Source: Clostridia bacterium
GTDB taxonomy: Bacteria; Bacillota; Clostridia; Oscillospirales; Acutalibacteraceae
DNA: 64,000 nt
Reading direction: 5' to 3'
Assembly (NCBI GenBank): GCA_017416485.1
Contig: JAFQCH010000020.1
Span: 1 to 64,000, forward strand
Made by a program: the position numbers and the translations under genes. Position 1 is the stretch's first letter; each line of letters opens with the position of its first letter. A model generated the notes under the pieces. That model had not been told where the DNA came from and ran no database searches. It saw only the letters and a program-made list of their open reading frames with translations. This document shows positions 9,625 through 16,458 of the stretch, one piece after another.

Positions 9625-9674
9625 CTGTTTTAACAATTCAACAAATTTGCATTGTTGTTGCCATGTTAAAACAG
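9625..9674. promoter_or_regulatory. inverted repeat upstream of the AGCS gene
   Basis: Perfect 11-base arms CTGTTTTAACA and TGTTAAAACAG are separated by 28 bases, in the 230-base gap between the AGCS gene and the 557-aa gene. It could be a regulator-binding pair or a long hairpin. Nothing else is recognised in this gap. Confidence 0.5.
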
Positions 9675-9723
9675 TTTCCTTAAATTTTTCTTTAACAATT
9701 TTAAGCTTTTGTATATTTTTTTA

Positions 9724-11397
9724 TCAGAAAAGCGTAAGAATGATCCATTCACCGCCTGCAAGCGAAACTGTATATTCTCCGTTTGTATTCTGCATAATTC
9801 CCGTACCTTCCGTTTTTTCAATTTTCATTCTGCTGTCCTTCGGGCACAGGGCGGTGCAAACGGCAGATTGCGGCAGTTGCACATCGGGTGCAAACTCCTT
9901 GTGCTGAATGCCGTCATTGTTCATCAGCAGCAATTGCCAACGGTCACCGTCTTTTCTTGCCGAAACGTGCAAAGAATCGGGGATGCAGACAGGCAACATT
10001 GCCTGTGCTTTTTGCTTTGCTTCTTCAATACCGATGACATTATCATACACTTTTTCAAGCTCATTTTTGCCTGTCAGGTCAATCAGATACGCATAGGAAG
10101 AAAGCGCCTGCGGCATATCATCGTGCACAATTTCCGCAAGATCAGCCATACCGCCGTTGCGCAGCGTATGCCCCATATTGCCGTGCTTACCGGTTATTCC
10201 GAAAATGCTTTCCATTTCGGCAATGAAACGAAGCATATATTCCTTTGTAAAAAATGAATCTTCATCGCAGGGATAATCGAGATAATCGGTACACAGCCGT
10301 TCATCCAATATATGCATTTCAGCAGGCAGCACAACGGCAAAGGGTCTGAAGACCTCACCGCACGGCTCAAAACGCTCACTCAATTCAATGAATCGTTTTT
10401 TGACTTCTCCGTAGGGGCTCAGATCGGCGGAATCGACACTTCTGAATGTGTTGCAAATGCCGTATTCTTCGCCGATGAGCTGTGCCCCCGAAAAATAAGC
10501 ATACACCCATGCACGCTCCATGAGCGACAAAGAGCTGCCGCCGTACTCACGAAGATGCATCGGCAAATCATGCCCGTAGCCTTGCTCACCAAAGGTTTCA
10601 AGCCAGTCATCGGATGCATCGGTAAGAGAATAAGGAATGGTGAATTTGCCGTTTTCATTGCAATACCAGCACTCATAATAAATACCCCACGGAAGCGCTG
10701 CACTTTTTGCCATACCGATTGTGTATGCGATCTGCACACGCATATTCGGAATCTGCCAGCCGACCTCGGGCAACAACATTTTTGCATGGTTGGCGATTGC
10801 CGTCCGGTATGCCATAAAATAACTGTCCGTTGTAAAAATCAGGTGATCGGTTTCATTGAGCCGTTTTTTATACAGCGTTTCGCAATCGGCAAGAAAGTCC
10901 TGCCTTGTGTCCGACAGTGAAAGTGTTGACCATTCTTCGGGTGTATACGCTTCGAGAAACAAGGAAAGACTGCCGTCCTTTACCTTATCCCACAGTTCGG
11001 CATTGTTTCTGATGCTTTTCGGGTCAATGCTCTGCTCGTTGCACAAATCTGCAATCCGCTTCTGGTCACTGCGGAAATTCGATGCCCATTCATGCATCTG
11101 CAAACCGAGAAAATCAATGCTTTTTGAATTTTTGTAATGTGACAGAAGCTCCTTGTCATACGGATATTTCACGGGCAAGCCGAGACCGCCCTGCAAGCGG
11201 TCAATATAGAACGGGCAGGCAAGCTCCTCGAGCAATGCATGCAAGGAACTCCCCTGTTTTGCAACGGTATTGAAATCAACAGGTGCTGTGTATTCGGGCT
11301 TGTGCATCAGCTTCAGACCGTGTCCTGCCTTAAAAAGTCCGCTTTGCAGCAAGGTATTGATTGACTTTTCGGTATAAGTGTGTATGAATTTTATCAT
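9724..11397 (-). CDS. 557-aa protein of unknown function in a glycan cluster
   Basis: I do not recognise a family with certainty. There is no signal peptide and no membrane span. The central part is rich in aromatic and acidic residues (LQMHEWASNFR, LPWGIYYECWYCNENGKFT, FSGAQLIGEEYGICNTF, LSPYGEVKKRFIELSERFEPCGEVFRPFAVVLP). This is the kind of text seen in TIM-barrel glycosidases followed by a beta-sandwich. The C-terminus (RKDGDRWQLLLMNNDGIQHKEF...GGEWIILTLF) reads like the terminal beta domain of a glycoside hydrolase. It follows the GH125 and GH2 genes on the same strand, behind a terminator hairpin. A role in breakdown of the same glycan is inference. The ribosome site before ATG is weak (GAAAG). 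Confidence 0.8.
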   Translation of the reverse strand: MIKFIHTYTEKSINTLLQSGLFKAGHGLKLMHKPEYTAPVDFNTVAKQGSSLHALLEELACPFYIDRLQGGLGLPVKYPYDKELLSHYKNSKSIDFLGLQMHEWASNFRSDQKRIADLCNEQSIDPKSIRNNAELWDKVKDGSLSLFLEAYTPEEWSTLSLSDTRQDFLADCETLYKKRLNETDHLIFTTDSYFMAYRTAIANHAKMLLPEVGWQIPNMRVQIAYTIGMAKSAALPWGIYYECWYCNENGKFTIPYSLTDASDDWLETFGEQGYGHDLPMHLREYGGSSLSLMERAWVYAYFSGAQLIGEEYGICNTFRSVDSADLSPYGEVKKRFIELSERFEPCGEVFRPFAVVLPAEMHILDERLCTDYLDYPCDEDSFFTKEYMLRFIAEMESIFGITGKHGNMGHTLRNGGMADLAEIVHDDMPQALSSYAYLIDLTGKNELEKVYDNVIGIEEAKQKAQAMLPVCIPDSLHVSARKDGDRWQLLLMNNDGIQHKEFAPDVQLPQSAVCTALCPKDSRMKIEKTEGTGIMQNTNGEYTVSLAGGEWIILTLF

Positions 11398-11423
11398 CTT
11401 TCTTCACTTACTTTCTTAAAAAA

Positions 11424-11458
11424 CGGAATTCGCAAAAAAAAATTGTGAATCCCGTTTT
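11424..11458 (-). terminator. terminator after the GH2 gene
   Basis: AACGGGATTC pairs imperfectly with GAATTCCGTT on the minus strand and is followed by TTTTTT. It lies between GH2 and the 557-aa gene and may allow partial read-through. Confidence 0.65.
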
Positions 11459-11474
11459 TGTTTTTCAGCTTATA

Positions 11475-13190
11475 TTATTTTTCAATGGCAGCCTTGCGTG
11501 TGTTGACATTATAGAAGAATTCTGCAGGGAATTTTTCTTCGCGGGCATAGGTATAAACACCATTCTGTTCCTGCTCCACGTCGGTCAACTGCGTGTAGCA
11601 GAAGCCCATGATTTTTTCATTATCGAGCAGAAGGTCGGTAAGACTCTTGTAACGTTCCATGTATTCTTCGGGCGTCTTCGGTGCATTGCCATACCCCCAG
11701 GCATTGTCGCCTTTATCCACAACGCTCCAACGGATGCCGCCGTATTCGCTGACAAAAACAGGCTGACCCTTTTTGTAGGTCTGACGGTGATTGCAGTGGT
11801 TCTTGAATTCATCCTTTTCTACAAGGTCTTTGTAGCTTTCGGCAAGTTTTGCGGGGTCCTGTTCATAGTCATGCACATCGAAAATATCGGTGATGACATG
11901 ATAGTTGCCGCTTGTGTCGATGCACGGACGGGTGCTGTCGGCGGCTTTGGTGGCAAGGTAAGTCAACTGCAGAACACCGTCATACTGCTTGCAACCGCGG
12001 ATATCCCATGTTTCATTGAACGGACACCAGCCGATGAGGGCGGGATGGTTGAAGTCGCGGTCTATTTCTTCGAGCCATTCGGGCAGGAAAAAATAAATGG
12101 CTTCGGGGTCGGTATGGTCAAGTCCCCAGTTGCCGTATTCACCCCAAACAAGGTAGCCTTCCTTGTCGCAGTGATACAAAAAGCGTTCTTCAAACACTTT
12201 CTGATGCAGTCTTGCACCGTTGAAGCCGCAAGCCATGGAAAGCTGAATGTCTTTCAGCAATGCGGAATCGGAGGGGGCAGTGTAAATACCGTCTGGATAG
12301 AACCCCTGGTCGAGAATCAATCTCTGGAACACACTCTTGCCGTTGAGCAGGAATTTAAAACCGTCCATACGGACATTGCGAAGTCCGAAGTAACTCTGCA
12401 CACGGTCTTCGCCGTAGGTCAGAATCAGATCATAGAGTCTTCCCTTGCCTGCTTCCCAAAGGTGGATTTCATCCACATCAAGACGGATTTGCTCCTGCCC
12501 GCCGTCGGAAACAAGGCTTGCAGAACCTACCTGTATGCCTTCGTAAAGAGCAACCACACGCAGTTCAGCCGCACCGACAAGATCAGCCACGATGTTGACA
12601 AAACCGTTCTTGGCATCGGGGAAGAATTTTACTTTATCAATATATGTTACGGGAACAAATTCAAGCCACACTGTCTGCCAGATACCTGTGGTGCGGGTGT
12701 AGTCACAGCCGTGGGAAAAATATTCTTCACTCTGCTTCCCGCGGGGGATCATCGGGCAACGGGTGTCGTCTTCGCAGTAAACGGTGATCACATTTTCGCC
12801 GTCGCAAACAAATTCCGTCACATCAATGCGGAAAGACACATAACCGCCCTTGTGCGTGCCTGCAAGAGAGCCGTTGACATAAACAAAAGTCTTGTAATCA
12901 GCCGCACCGAAGTGTGCAAACACCTTTTTGCCTTTCTGTTCAGCGGGAATTTCAAATGTGCGCTTGTACCACACGCCGTACATAAAATCTTTGTTGCCGA
13001 TGCCCGACAGCTCACTTTCGGGGCAGAACGGCACGGTGATTTTCTGCGAAAATACGGCATCGGTTGCATACAGTTTTCTCGGCTGACCGCTTCTGCCGTT
13101 GTCGATTTCAAAATCCCATGTTCCGTTGAGATTCATCCAATCGTTTCTCTGAAATTGCGGTTTGGGATGTTCGGGACGAGGTATATTCAT
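11475..13190 (-). CDS. glycoside hydrolase family 2 (beta-galactosidase/mannosidase-like)
   Basis: 571 residues, without a signal peptide, so cytoplasmic. N-terminal sugar-binding jelly roll (residues 1-180, with PFCPESELSGI and VWYKRTFEIPAEQKGKKVFAHF), an immunoglobulin-like domain to about 280, then the TIM barrel. Both catalytic glutamates are visible: acid/base Glu393 in FNETWD and nucleophile Glu482 in FVSEYGGI. NGKSVFQRLILDQGFYPDG is typical of the shorter GH2 enzymes of gut Firmicutes. The exact sugar cannot be read from sequence; pairing with a GH125 alpha-mannosidase suggests a beta-mannoside or N-glycan core. The gene starts 14 bases after GH125 with a GGAG site, so the two form an operon. 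Confidence 0.88.
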   Translation of the reverse strand: MNIPRPEHPKPQFQRNDWMNLNGTWDFEIDNGRSGQPRKLYATDAVFSQKITVPFCPESELSGIGNKDFMYGVWYKRTFEIPAEQKGKKVFAHFGAADYKTFVYVNGSLAGTHKGGYVSFRIDVTEFVCDGENVITVYCEDDTRCPMIPRGKQSEEYFSHGCDYTRTTGIWQTVWLEFVPVTYIDKVKFFPDAKNGFVNIVADLVGAAELRVVALYEGIQVGSASLVSDGGQEQIRLDVDEIHLWEAGKGRLYDLILTYGEDRVQSYFGLRNVRMDGFKFLLNGKSVFQRLILDQGFYPDGIYTAPSDSALLKDIQLSMACGFNGARLHQKVFEERFLYHCDKEGYLVWGEYGNWGLDHTDPEAIYFFLPEWLEEIDRDFNHPALIGWCPFNETWDIRGCKQYDGVLQLTYLATKAADSTRPCIDTSGNYHVITDIFDVHDYEQDPAKLAESYKDLVEKDEFKNHCNHRQTYKKGQPVFVSEYGGIRWSVVDKGDNAWGYGNAPKTPEEYMERYKSLTDLLLDNEKIMGFCYTQLTDVEQEQNGVYTYAREEKFPAEFFYNVNTRKAAIEK

Positions 13191-13204
13191 ATCATTATTC
13201 TCCT

Positions 13205-14482
13205 TTATACAATACCGTTGTCAACGGCAAATTCAACAAATTCTGCAAACAGTGAGTTGCTCCATGCAAACCAGGGTCTTGTGAATTTCGTCGGGTCATC
13301 CGCACAGAAACCTTCGTGCATAAATCCCGTGTCGGCATCGGTGCTTTCGAGCATGGTAAGCACGTTTTTCATTTCTTCGGTGTCGCGGCTTGTAAGCCCC
13401 TGCATGGAAAGGGCTATGTGCCAGATATAATTTTCGGGGGTATGCGGACTGCCGACACCGCAGGCGGCTGTGCCTTTGTAGTAGTACGGATTTTCTTCAC
13501 TCAGCACGAATGCACGGGTGCGCACATACATCGGATCGTCATTCTTGCAATACCCTAAATACGGCATGGAAATCAGGTTCGGCACATTGGCATCGTCAAA
13601 CAATCTGCGATTGCCCATGCCGTCGGTTTCACAGCAATATATTTTGCCGAACTTCGGATGATCAACCACACCATAGGTCTGAATGCCGTAGTCAATTTCA
13701 ATGCGCAAATCAGCACATTGCTTTACAAAATCGGCATCGGGAAGAACATCTGTAAAGATTTCCTCAAGATAGCGAAGCACAACCACGGCAAACATATTCG
13801 ACGGCAGCAAATAGCCGAATGTGCACGCATCGTCACTCGGACGAAAACCCGACCATGTCATACCTGTATAGCTGACAGGCATCCCCATTCCGTTGTTGTG
13901 GATGGTGTCGTGGTAGGGGCAGCCCGTTCGGCTGAAACGGTAGGGTGAATTTTCAAAATGGCGCTGTTCGGTCTGCCAAAGTGCAACCGTCTTTTTGGCG
14001 GCAGCAACAAAGGTTTCATCAAAAACGGAAGTGTCTGCGCTGTTCTTCCAATACAAATATGCAAGGCGCATGGGGTAGCACAAAGAATCAATTTCATACT
14101 TGCGTTCCCATACCCACGGGTCATTCAAGGGCACATCGTCCGTGTGGCCGTGGCCGTTGGCTTCGGCATTGAATGCGTTGGCATAGGGGTCAATGCAGAT
14201 ATATTGCATCTGGGCGGCAACAACACCTTTTATAATTTCGCGCATTTCGCAATCGTCTTTTGTAAGCGGCAGGTAGTGCGTGACCTGTGCGGTGGAATCG
14301 CGAAGCCACATGGCGGGGATATCCCCCGTCAGCACAAACAGTGATCCGTCCTCGCGTTTGGTGACGGTCGTTTCCAATGTATTCGGGCAGCAGTTGCGAT
14401 ACATCTGCTGCAATTTCGGTCTGTGGGCAAGTTTTTGCGCATACTTGTCAATGCGCTGCTGCAATGCTTTCGGAATGTTCAT
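13205..14482 (-). CDS. GH125 exo-alpha-1,6-mannosidase
   Basis: 425 residues over the full GH125 length (former DUF1237). This metal-independent (alpha/alpha)6-barrel enzyme removes alpha-1,6-linked mannose from N-glycans or their fragments. The hallmark GDIPAMWLRDSTAQVTHYL lies at about residues 54-72, and NANGHGHTDDVPLNDPWVWERKYEIDSLCYP near 110 matches the family. The C-terminal GTAACGVGSPHTPENYIWHIALSMQGLTS carries the conserved late motif. There is no signal peptide, so it acts on imported oligosaccharide. AGGAGGT precedes the ATG. It is the first gene of the GH125-GH2 operon. Confidence 0.94.
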   Translation of the reverse strand: MNIPKALQQRIDKYAQKLAHRPKLQQMYRNCCPNTLETTVTKREDGSLFVLTGDIPAMWLRDSTAQVTHYLPLTKDDCEMREIIKGVVAAQMQYICIDPYANAFNAEANGHGHTDDVPLNDPWVWERKYEIDSLCYPMRLAYLYWKNSADTSVFDETFVAAAKKTVALWQTEQRHFENSPYRFSRTGCPYHDTIHNNGMGMPVSYTGMTWSGFRPSDDACTFGYLLPSNMFAVVVLRYLEEIFTDVLPDADFVKQCADLRIEIDYGIQTYGVVDHPKFGKIYCCETDGMGNRRLFDDANVPNLISMPYLGYCKNDDPMYVRTRAFVLSEENPYYYKGTAACGVGSPHTPENYIWHIALSMQGLTSRDTEEMKNVLTMLESTDADTGFMHEGFCADDPTKFTRPWFAWSNSLFAEFVEFAVDNGIV

Positions 14483-14508
14483 ATTTTACCTCCTGATTCT
14501 CTTATTTT

Positions 14509-14538
14509 ACTATACCACAAGCGCAAGCGTCCTTGCAA
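14509..14538 (-). promoter_or_regulatory. promoter of the GH125-GH2 operon
   Basis: TTGCAA, 18 bases, TATAGT on the minus strand, 26 bases before the GH125 start. The spacer holds GCTTGCGCTTG, a possible operator. Confidence 0.6.
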
Positions 14539-14606
14539 CTAAAACCGAAACTGCACACAGAAAAAATATACCTCAAAACATTGTGCACATTTTTTCAAAA
14601 AAATGC

Positions 14607-14635
14607 TTGACAAACAGCACACAAATTACTATAAT
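14607..14635 (+). promoter_or_regulatory. promoter of the tRNA-Ile2/Met and tRNA-Trp genes
   Basis: Perfect consensus TTGACA, 17 bases, TATAAT, 17 bases before the first tRNA. Confidence 0.85.
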
Positions 14636-14652
14636 AATTGAGCAACCGTTGA

Positions 14653-14729
14653 GGACCATTAGCTCAGTTGGTTAGAGCCACCGGCTCATAACCGGTTGGT
14701 CCGGGGTTCGAGTCCCTGATGGTCCACCA
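14653..14729 (+). tRNA. tRNA with CAT anticodon, probably tRNA-Ile2
   Basis: Acceptor GGACCAT pairs with ATGGTCC, anticodon loop CTCATAA, CCA encoded. The GGACC...GGTCC acceptor is that of lysidine-modified tRNA-Ile2 in Firmicutes rather than elongator tRNA-Met, but the choice is not certain from sequence alone. Confidence 0.9.
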
Positions 14730-14767
14730 ACTCTGCTTGGAGGAAAAACCATCAGGCAGAGACATAT

Positions 14768-14843
14768 AGGGGCATAGCTCAGCTGGTAGAGCAGCGGTCT
14801 CCAAAACCGCGTGTCGTGGGTTCGATTCCTACTACCCCTGCCA
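14768..14843 (+). tRNA. tRNA-Trp (CCA)
   Basis: Cloverleaf with anticodon loop CTCCAAA (anticodon CCA), D-arm GCTC/GAGC, T-arm GTGGG-TTCGATT-CCTAC and encoded CCA. The acceptor is AGGGGCA against TACCCCT, which leaves a C6-A67 mismatch where Firmicutes usually have T-A. The 3' 22 bases of this gene are repeated at 14976 and 26761. Confidence 0.93.
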
Positions 14844-14852
14844 AAAACAGAA

Positions 14853-14883
14853 ACGGATACCGCAAGGTGTCCGTTTTTGTTTT
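14853..14883 (+). terminator. tRNA-Trp terminator (copy 1)
   Basis: ACGGATACC, loop GCAA, GGTGTCCGT, then TTTTGTTTTT. The same hairpin recurs at 15006 and 27059, each time downstream of a copy of the tRNA-Trp 3' end. Confidence 0.9.
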
Positions 14884-14893
14884 TCGTATGATA

Positions 14894-14985
14894 TAGGAAT
14901 CGAAGCGGCGCGGGAGTGAATGAACATCCGGGGGATGTTCAGAGCCGCGCCTGACCGAGCACCGCAGTGCGAGAGTCGATTCCTA
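14894..14985 (+). repeat. tRNA-end structured element, copy 1 (tRNA-Trp locus)
   Basis: A 72-base core (14904-14975) enclosed by 10-base arms TAGGAATCGA and TCGATTCCTA, which are the inverted and direct T-loop/T-stem sequence of the adjacent tRNA-Trp. Inside the core GGCGCGG pairs with CCGCGCC around a 9-bp hairpin TGAACATCC/GGATGTTCA, and a second small hairpin GCAC-CGCA-GTGC follows. The core is the same length and nearly identical beside tRNA-Arg. Function unknown. Confidence 0.85.
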
Positions 14986-14997
14986 CTACCCCTGCCA
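14976..14997 (+). repeat. direct copy of the tRNA-Trp 3' end (copy 1)
   Basis: 22 bases identical to tRNA-Trp from the T-loop to CCA (14822-14843). No other part of the tRNA is present, so it is not a gene. The spacing from the tRNA is 154 bases. Confidence 0.95.
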
Positions 14998-15005
14998 AAA
15001 CAGAA

Positions 15006-15036
15006 ACGGATACCGCAAGGTGTCCGTTTTTGTTTT
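15006..15036 (+). terminator. tRNA-Trp terminator (copy 2)
   Basis: Exact repeat of the hairpin at 14853, part of the tandem unit. Confidence 0.85.
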
Positions 15037-15046
15037 TCGTATGATA

Positions 15047-15116
15047 TAGGAATCGAAGCGGCGCGGGAGTGAATGAACATCCGGGGGATGTTCAGAGGCG
15101 CGCCTGACCGAACACC
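15047..15116 (+). repeat. tRNA-end structured element, copy 2 (decayed)
   Basis: Begins with TAGGAATCGA and the same core as copy 1. One base of the GGCGCGG/CCGCGCC stem is changed, and the core departs from copy 1 after CACC, so the second small hairpin and the right arm are lost. The sequence beyond this point leads into the SWIM gene, so the break marks the left end of the 12-kb segment. Confidence 0.8.
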
Positions 15117-15173
15117 TTGCAGGATTATTAAGAGGGGGTTTGAATACAAAGTTGCCTCCTTTTAATTGTTTAT

Positions 15174-15202
15174 TTGCATTTTCTGAAAGAACAGTGTATA
15201 AT
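15174..15202 (+). promoter_or_regulatory. promoter of the SWIM gene
   Basis: TTGCAT, 17 bases, TATAAT, 35 bases before the start. Confidence 0.7.
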
Positions 15203-15237
15203 TGTATACATTAAGATATCAGATCCGGAGAGTGAAG

Positions 15238-15765
15238 ATGAGCATACTGACAAAAGCAAGTTGGAAATCCAGAAGTCGGGGATATGACTATTATATCAAG
15301 AATAAAGTTTTATCATGCAAAGAAATCAGCAATATTGAATACGAAGGCACGGTGCAGGGTTCTGCGGAAGAGCCGTATAAAGTTCGTATCAACCTTGAAA
15401 AAACGATGTCTTCAAGCTGCAATTGTCCGTTTGCAAACGGAAGAAAAATCTGCAAACATATGGTAGCGGTTTTCTTTTGCGTATTCCCCGATGAAGCACA
15501 AAAATACGAATCAGAATACAAGGAATACAAATCCGCATCAAAAAGATACTATTATGATGACTGCTTTGATGGGGATTATTTTTGTGACGATGAACCCGAT
15601 GATGACTATATTGACGAAGAAGAATTCAGTGATGAATTTGAAGATATGCTCCGCAAGTGCATAAATAAACTGTCAAAAACACAATTACAAAATGCATTGT
15701 TCGATCTTTTATATGACGGAACCGAAGAGCAGTTGGATATGTTTTTATATCACTATGTCGAGTAA
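15238..15765 (+). CDS. SWIM zinc-finger protein
   Basis: 175 residues. A SWIM-type zinc finger is visible near residues 58-76, with CNC followed by CKHM (C-x-C-xn-C-x-H), in the usual N-terminal setting (SRSRGYDYYIKNKVLSCKE). SWIM domains bind nucleic acid or protein partners and often stand next to Swi2/Snf2 helicases, but no helicase is present here. The rest is very acidic (DDCFDGDYFCDDEPDDDYIDEEEF) and ends with a short helical part. The start at 15238 has GGAG nearby; a start 12 codons earlier would lie in the promoter. It is the first gene inside the tRNA-Trp-bounded segment. Confidence 0.8.
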   Translation: MSILTKASWKSRSRGYDYYIKNKVLSCKEISNIEYEGTVQGSAEEPYKVRINLEKTMSSSCNCPFANGRKICKHMVAVFFCVFPDEAQKYESEYKEYKSASKRYYYDDCFDGDYFCDDEPDDDYIDEEEFSDEFEDMLRKCINKLSKTQLQNALFDLLYDGTEEQLDMFLYHYVE

Positions 15766-15811
15766 AATTTGTTTTTTCGTTTCAGAAAATATATATCACG
15801 GAGGTATTATT

Positions 15812-16396
15812 ATGGCAGTACAGGTTTACACATTCAAAGTCACATACGAAGGATGCGACAATAAAATTCATCGCACATTTGAGGTATCATCCAATTATGA
15901 CCTTGCAAGACTCGGCTATATGATTCTTGCAAGCTTTGACACAATGGCGTATCACCTGTTCTCCATTGATCACAAAGGCGTTGAATATCAAACCGCAATT
16001 GAGAATTACGGTGAATATCCGTTATTGCAGGATGCGAAGCTTGCAAAAATGGAACTGCAGATCGGTGAGCATCTGCACATGATATATGATTTCGGAACAG
16101 AGCAGCACTTTGATATTGAATTACTTTGCATATCGGATATGCCGAAAGGCTCCGGCAGAGCATACCCGAAGGTTATTACTGGCGAAGGCAGAGGCATTCT
16201 TGATGATATGGCTGCTTATGAGCTTATGGAAATTATTGAAGCCACTGACAAAAACGGAAAATCCGATTATATCATAACTACAGAGTATGGTAATGAAATG
16301 ATTTGGGATTACCGCGATTACAGCATGGAGTATGACAACTGTCTGCTCAAAACATTGATTGACGAAATCAAAAACGGCTATGAATGCGGAGAATAA
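15812..16396 (+). CDS. plasmid pRiA4b ORF-3-like protein
   Basis: 194 residues resembling the pRiA4b ORF-3 family. VYTFKVTYEGCDNKIHRTFEVSSNYDLARLGYMILASFDTMAYHLFSI is the usual N-terminal beta-alpha pattern, LQIGEHLHMIYDFGTEQHFDIEL the central DxGD-like part, and YPKVITGEGRGILDD the conserved glycine-rich segment. The family is common on plasmids and in accessory DNA and has no proven biochemical role. GGAGG lies eight bases before ATG. It follows the SWIM gene by 46 bases on the same strand and is probably co-transcribed. Confidence 0.85.
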   Translation: MAVQVYTFKVTYEGCDNKIHRTFEVSSNYDLARLGYMILASFDTMAYHLFSIDHKGVEYQTAIENYGEYPLLQDAKLAKMELQIGEHLHMIYDFGTEQHFDIELLCISDMPKGSGRAYPKVITGEGRGILDDMAAYELMEIIEATDKNGKSDYIITTEYGNEMIWDYRDYSMEYDNCLLKTLIDEIKNGYECGE

Positions 16397-16412
16397 ATAC
16401 ATGCAAATAACA

Positions 16413-16458
16413 ACACCTCACACCGGTCGAATGGATATTGGTATGAGGTGTGATTTTT
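16413..16458. terminator. terminator between convergent genes
   Basis: ACACCTCA pairs with TGAGGTGT across a long loop, followed by GATTTTTAT. It separates the pRiA4b-like gene and the rhamnosidase. Confidence 0.6.

Noticed and set aside
11445..13430. A 661-codon open frame opposite the GH2 gene
   Set aside because: It is the antisense of a clear GH2 enzyme with both catalytic glutamates. The frame is open because of codon composition.
14832..15149. A 105-codon open frame on the minus strand with internal repetition
   Set aside because: It is the translation of the two tandem tRNA-Trp-end units, including terminators and structured cores. No ribosome site and no protein-like composition.
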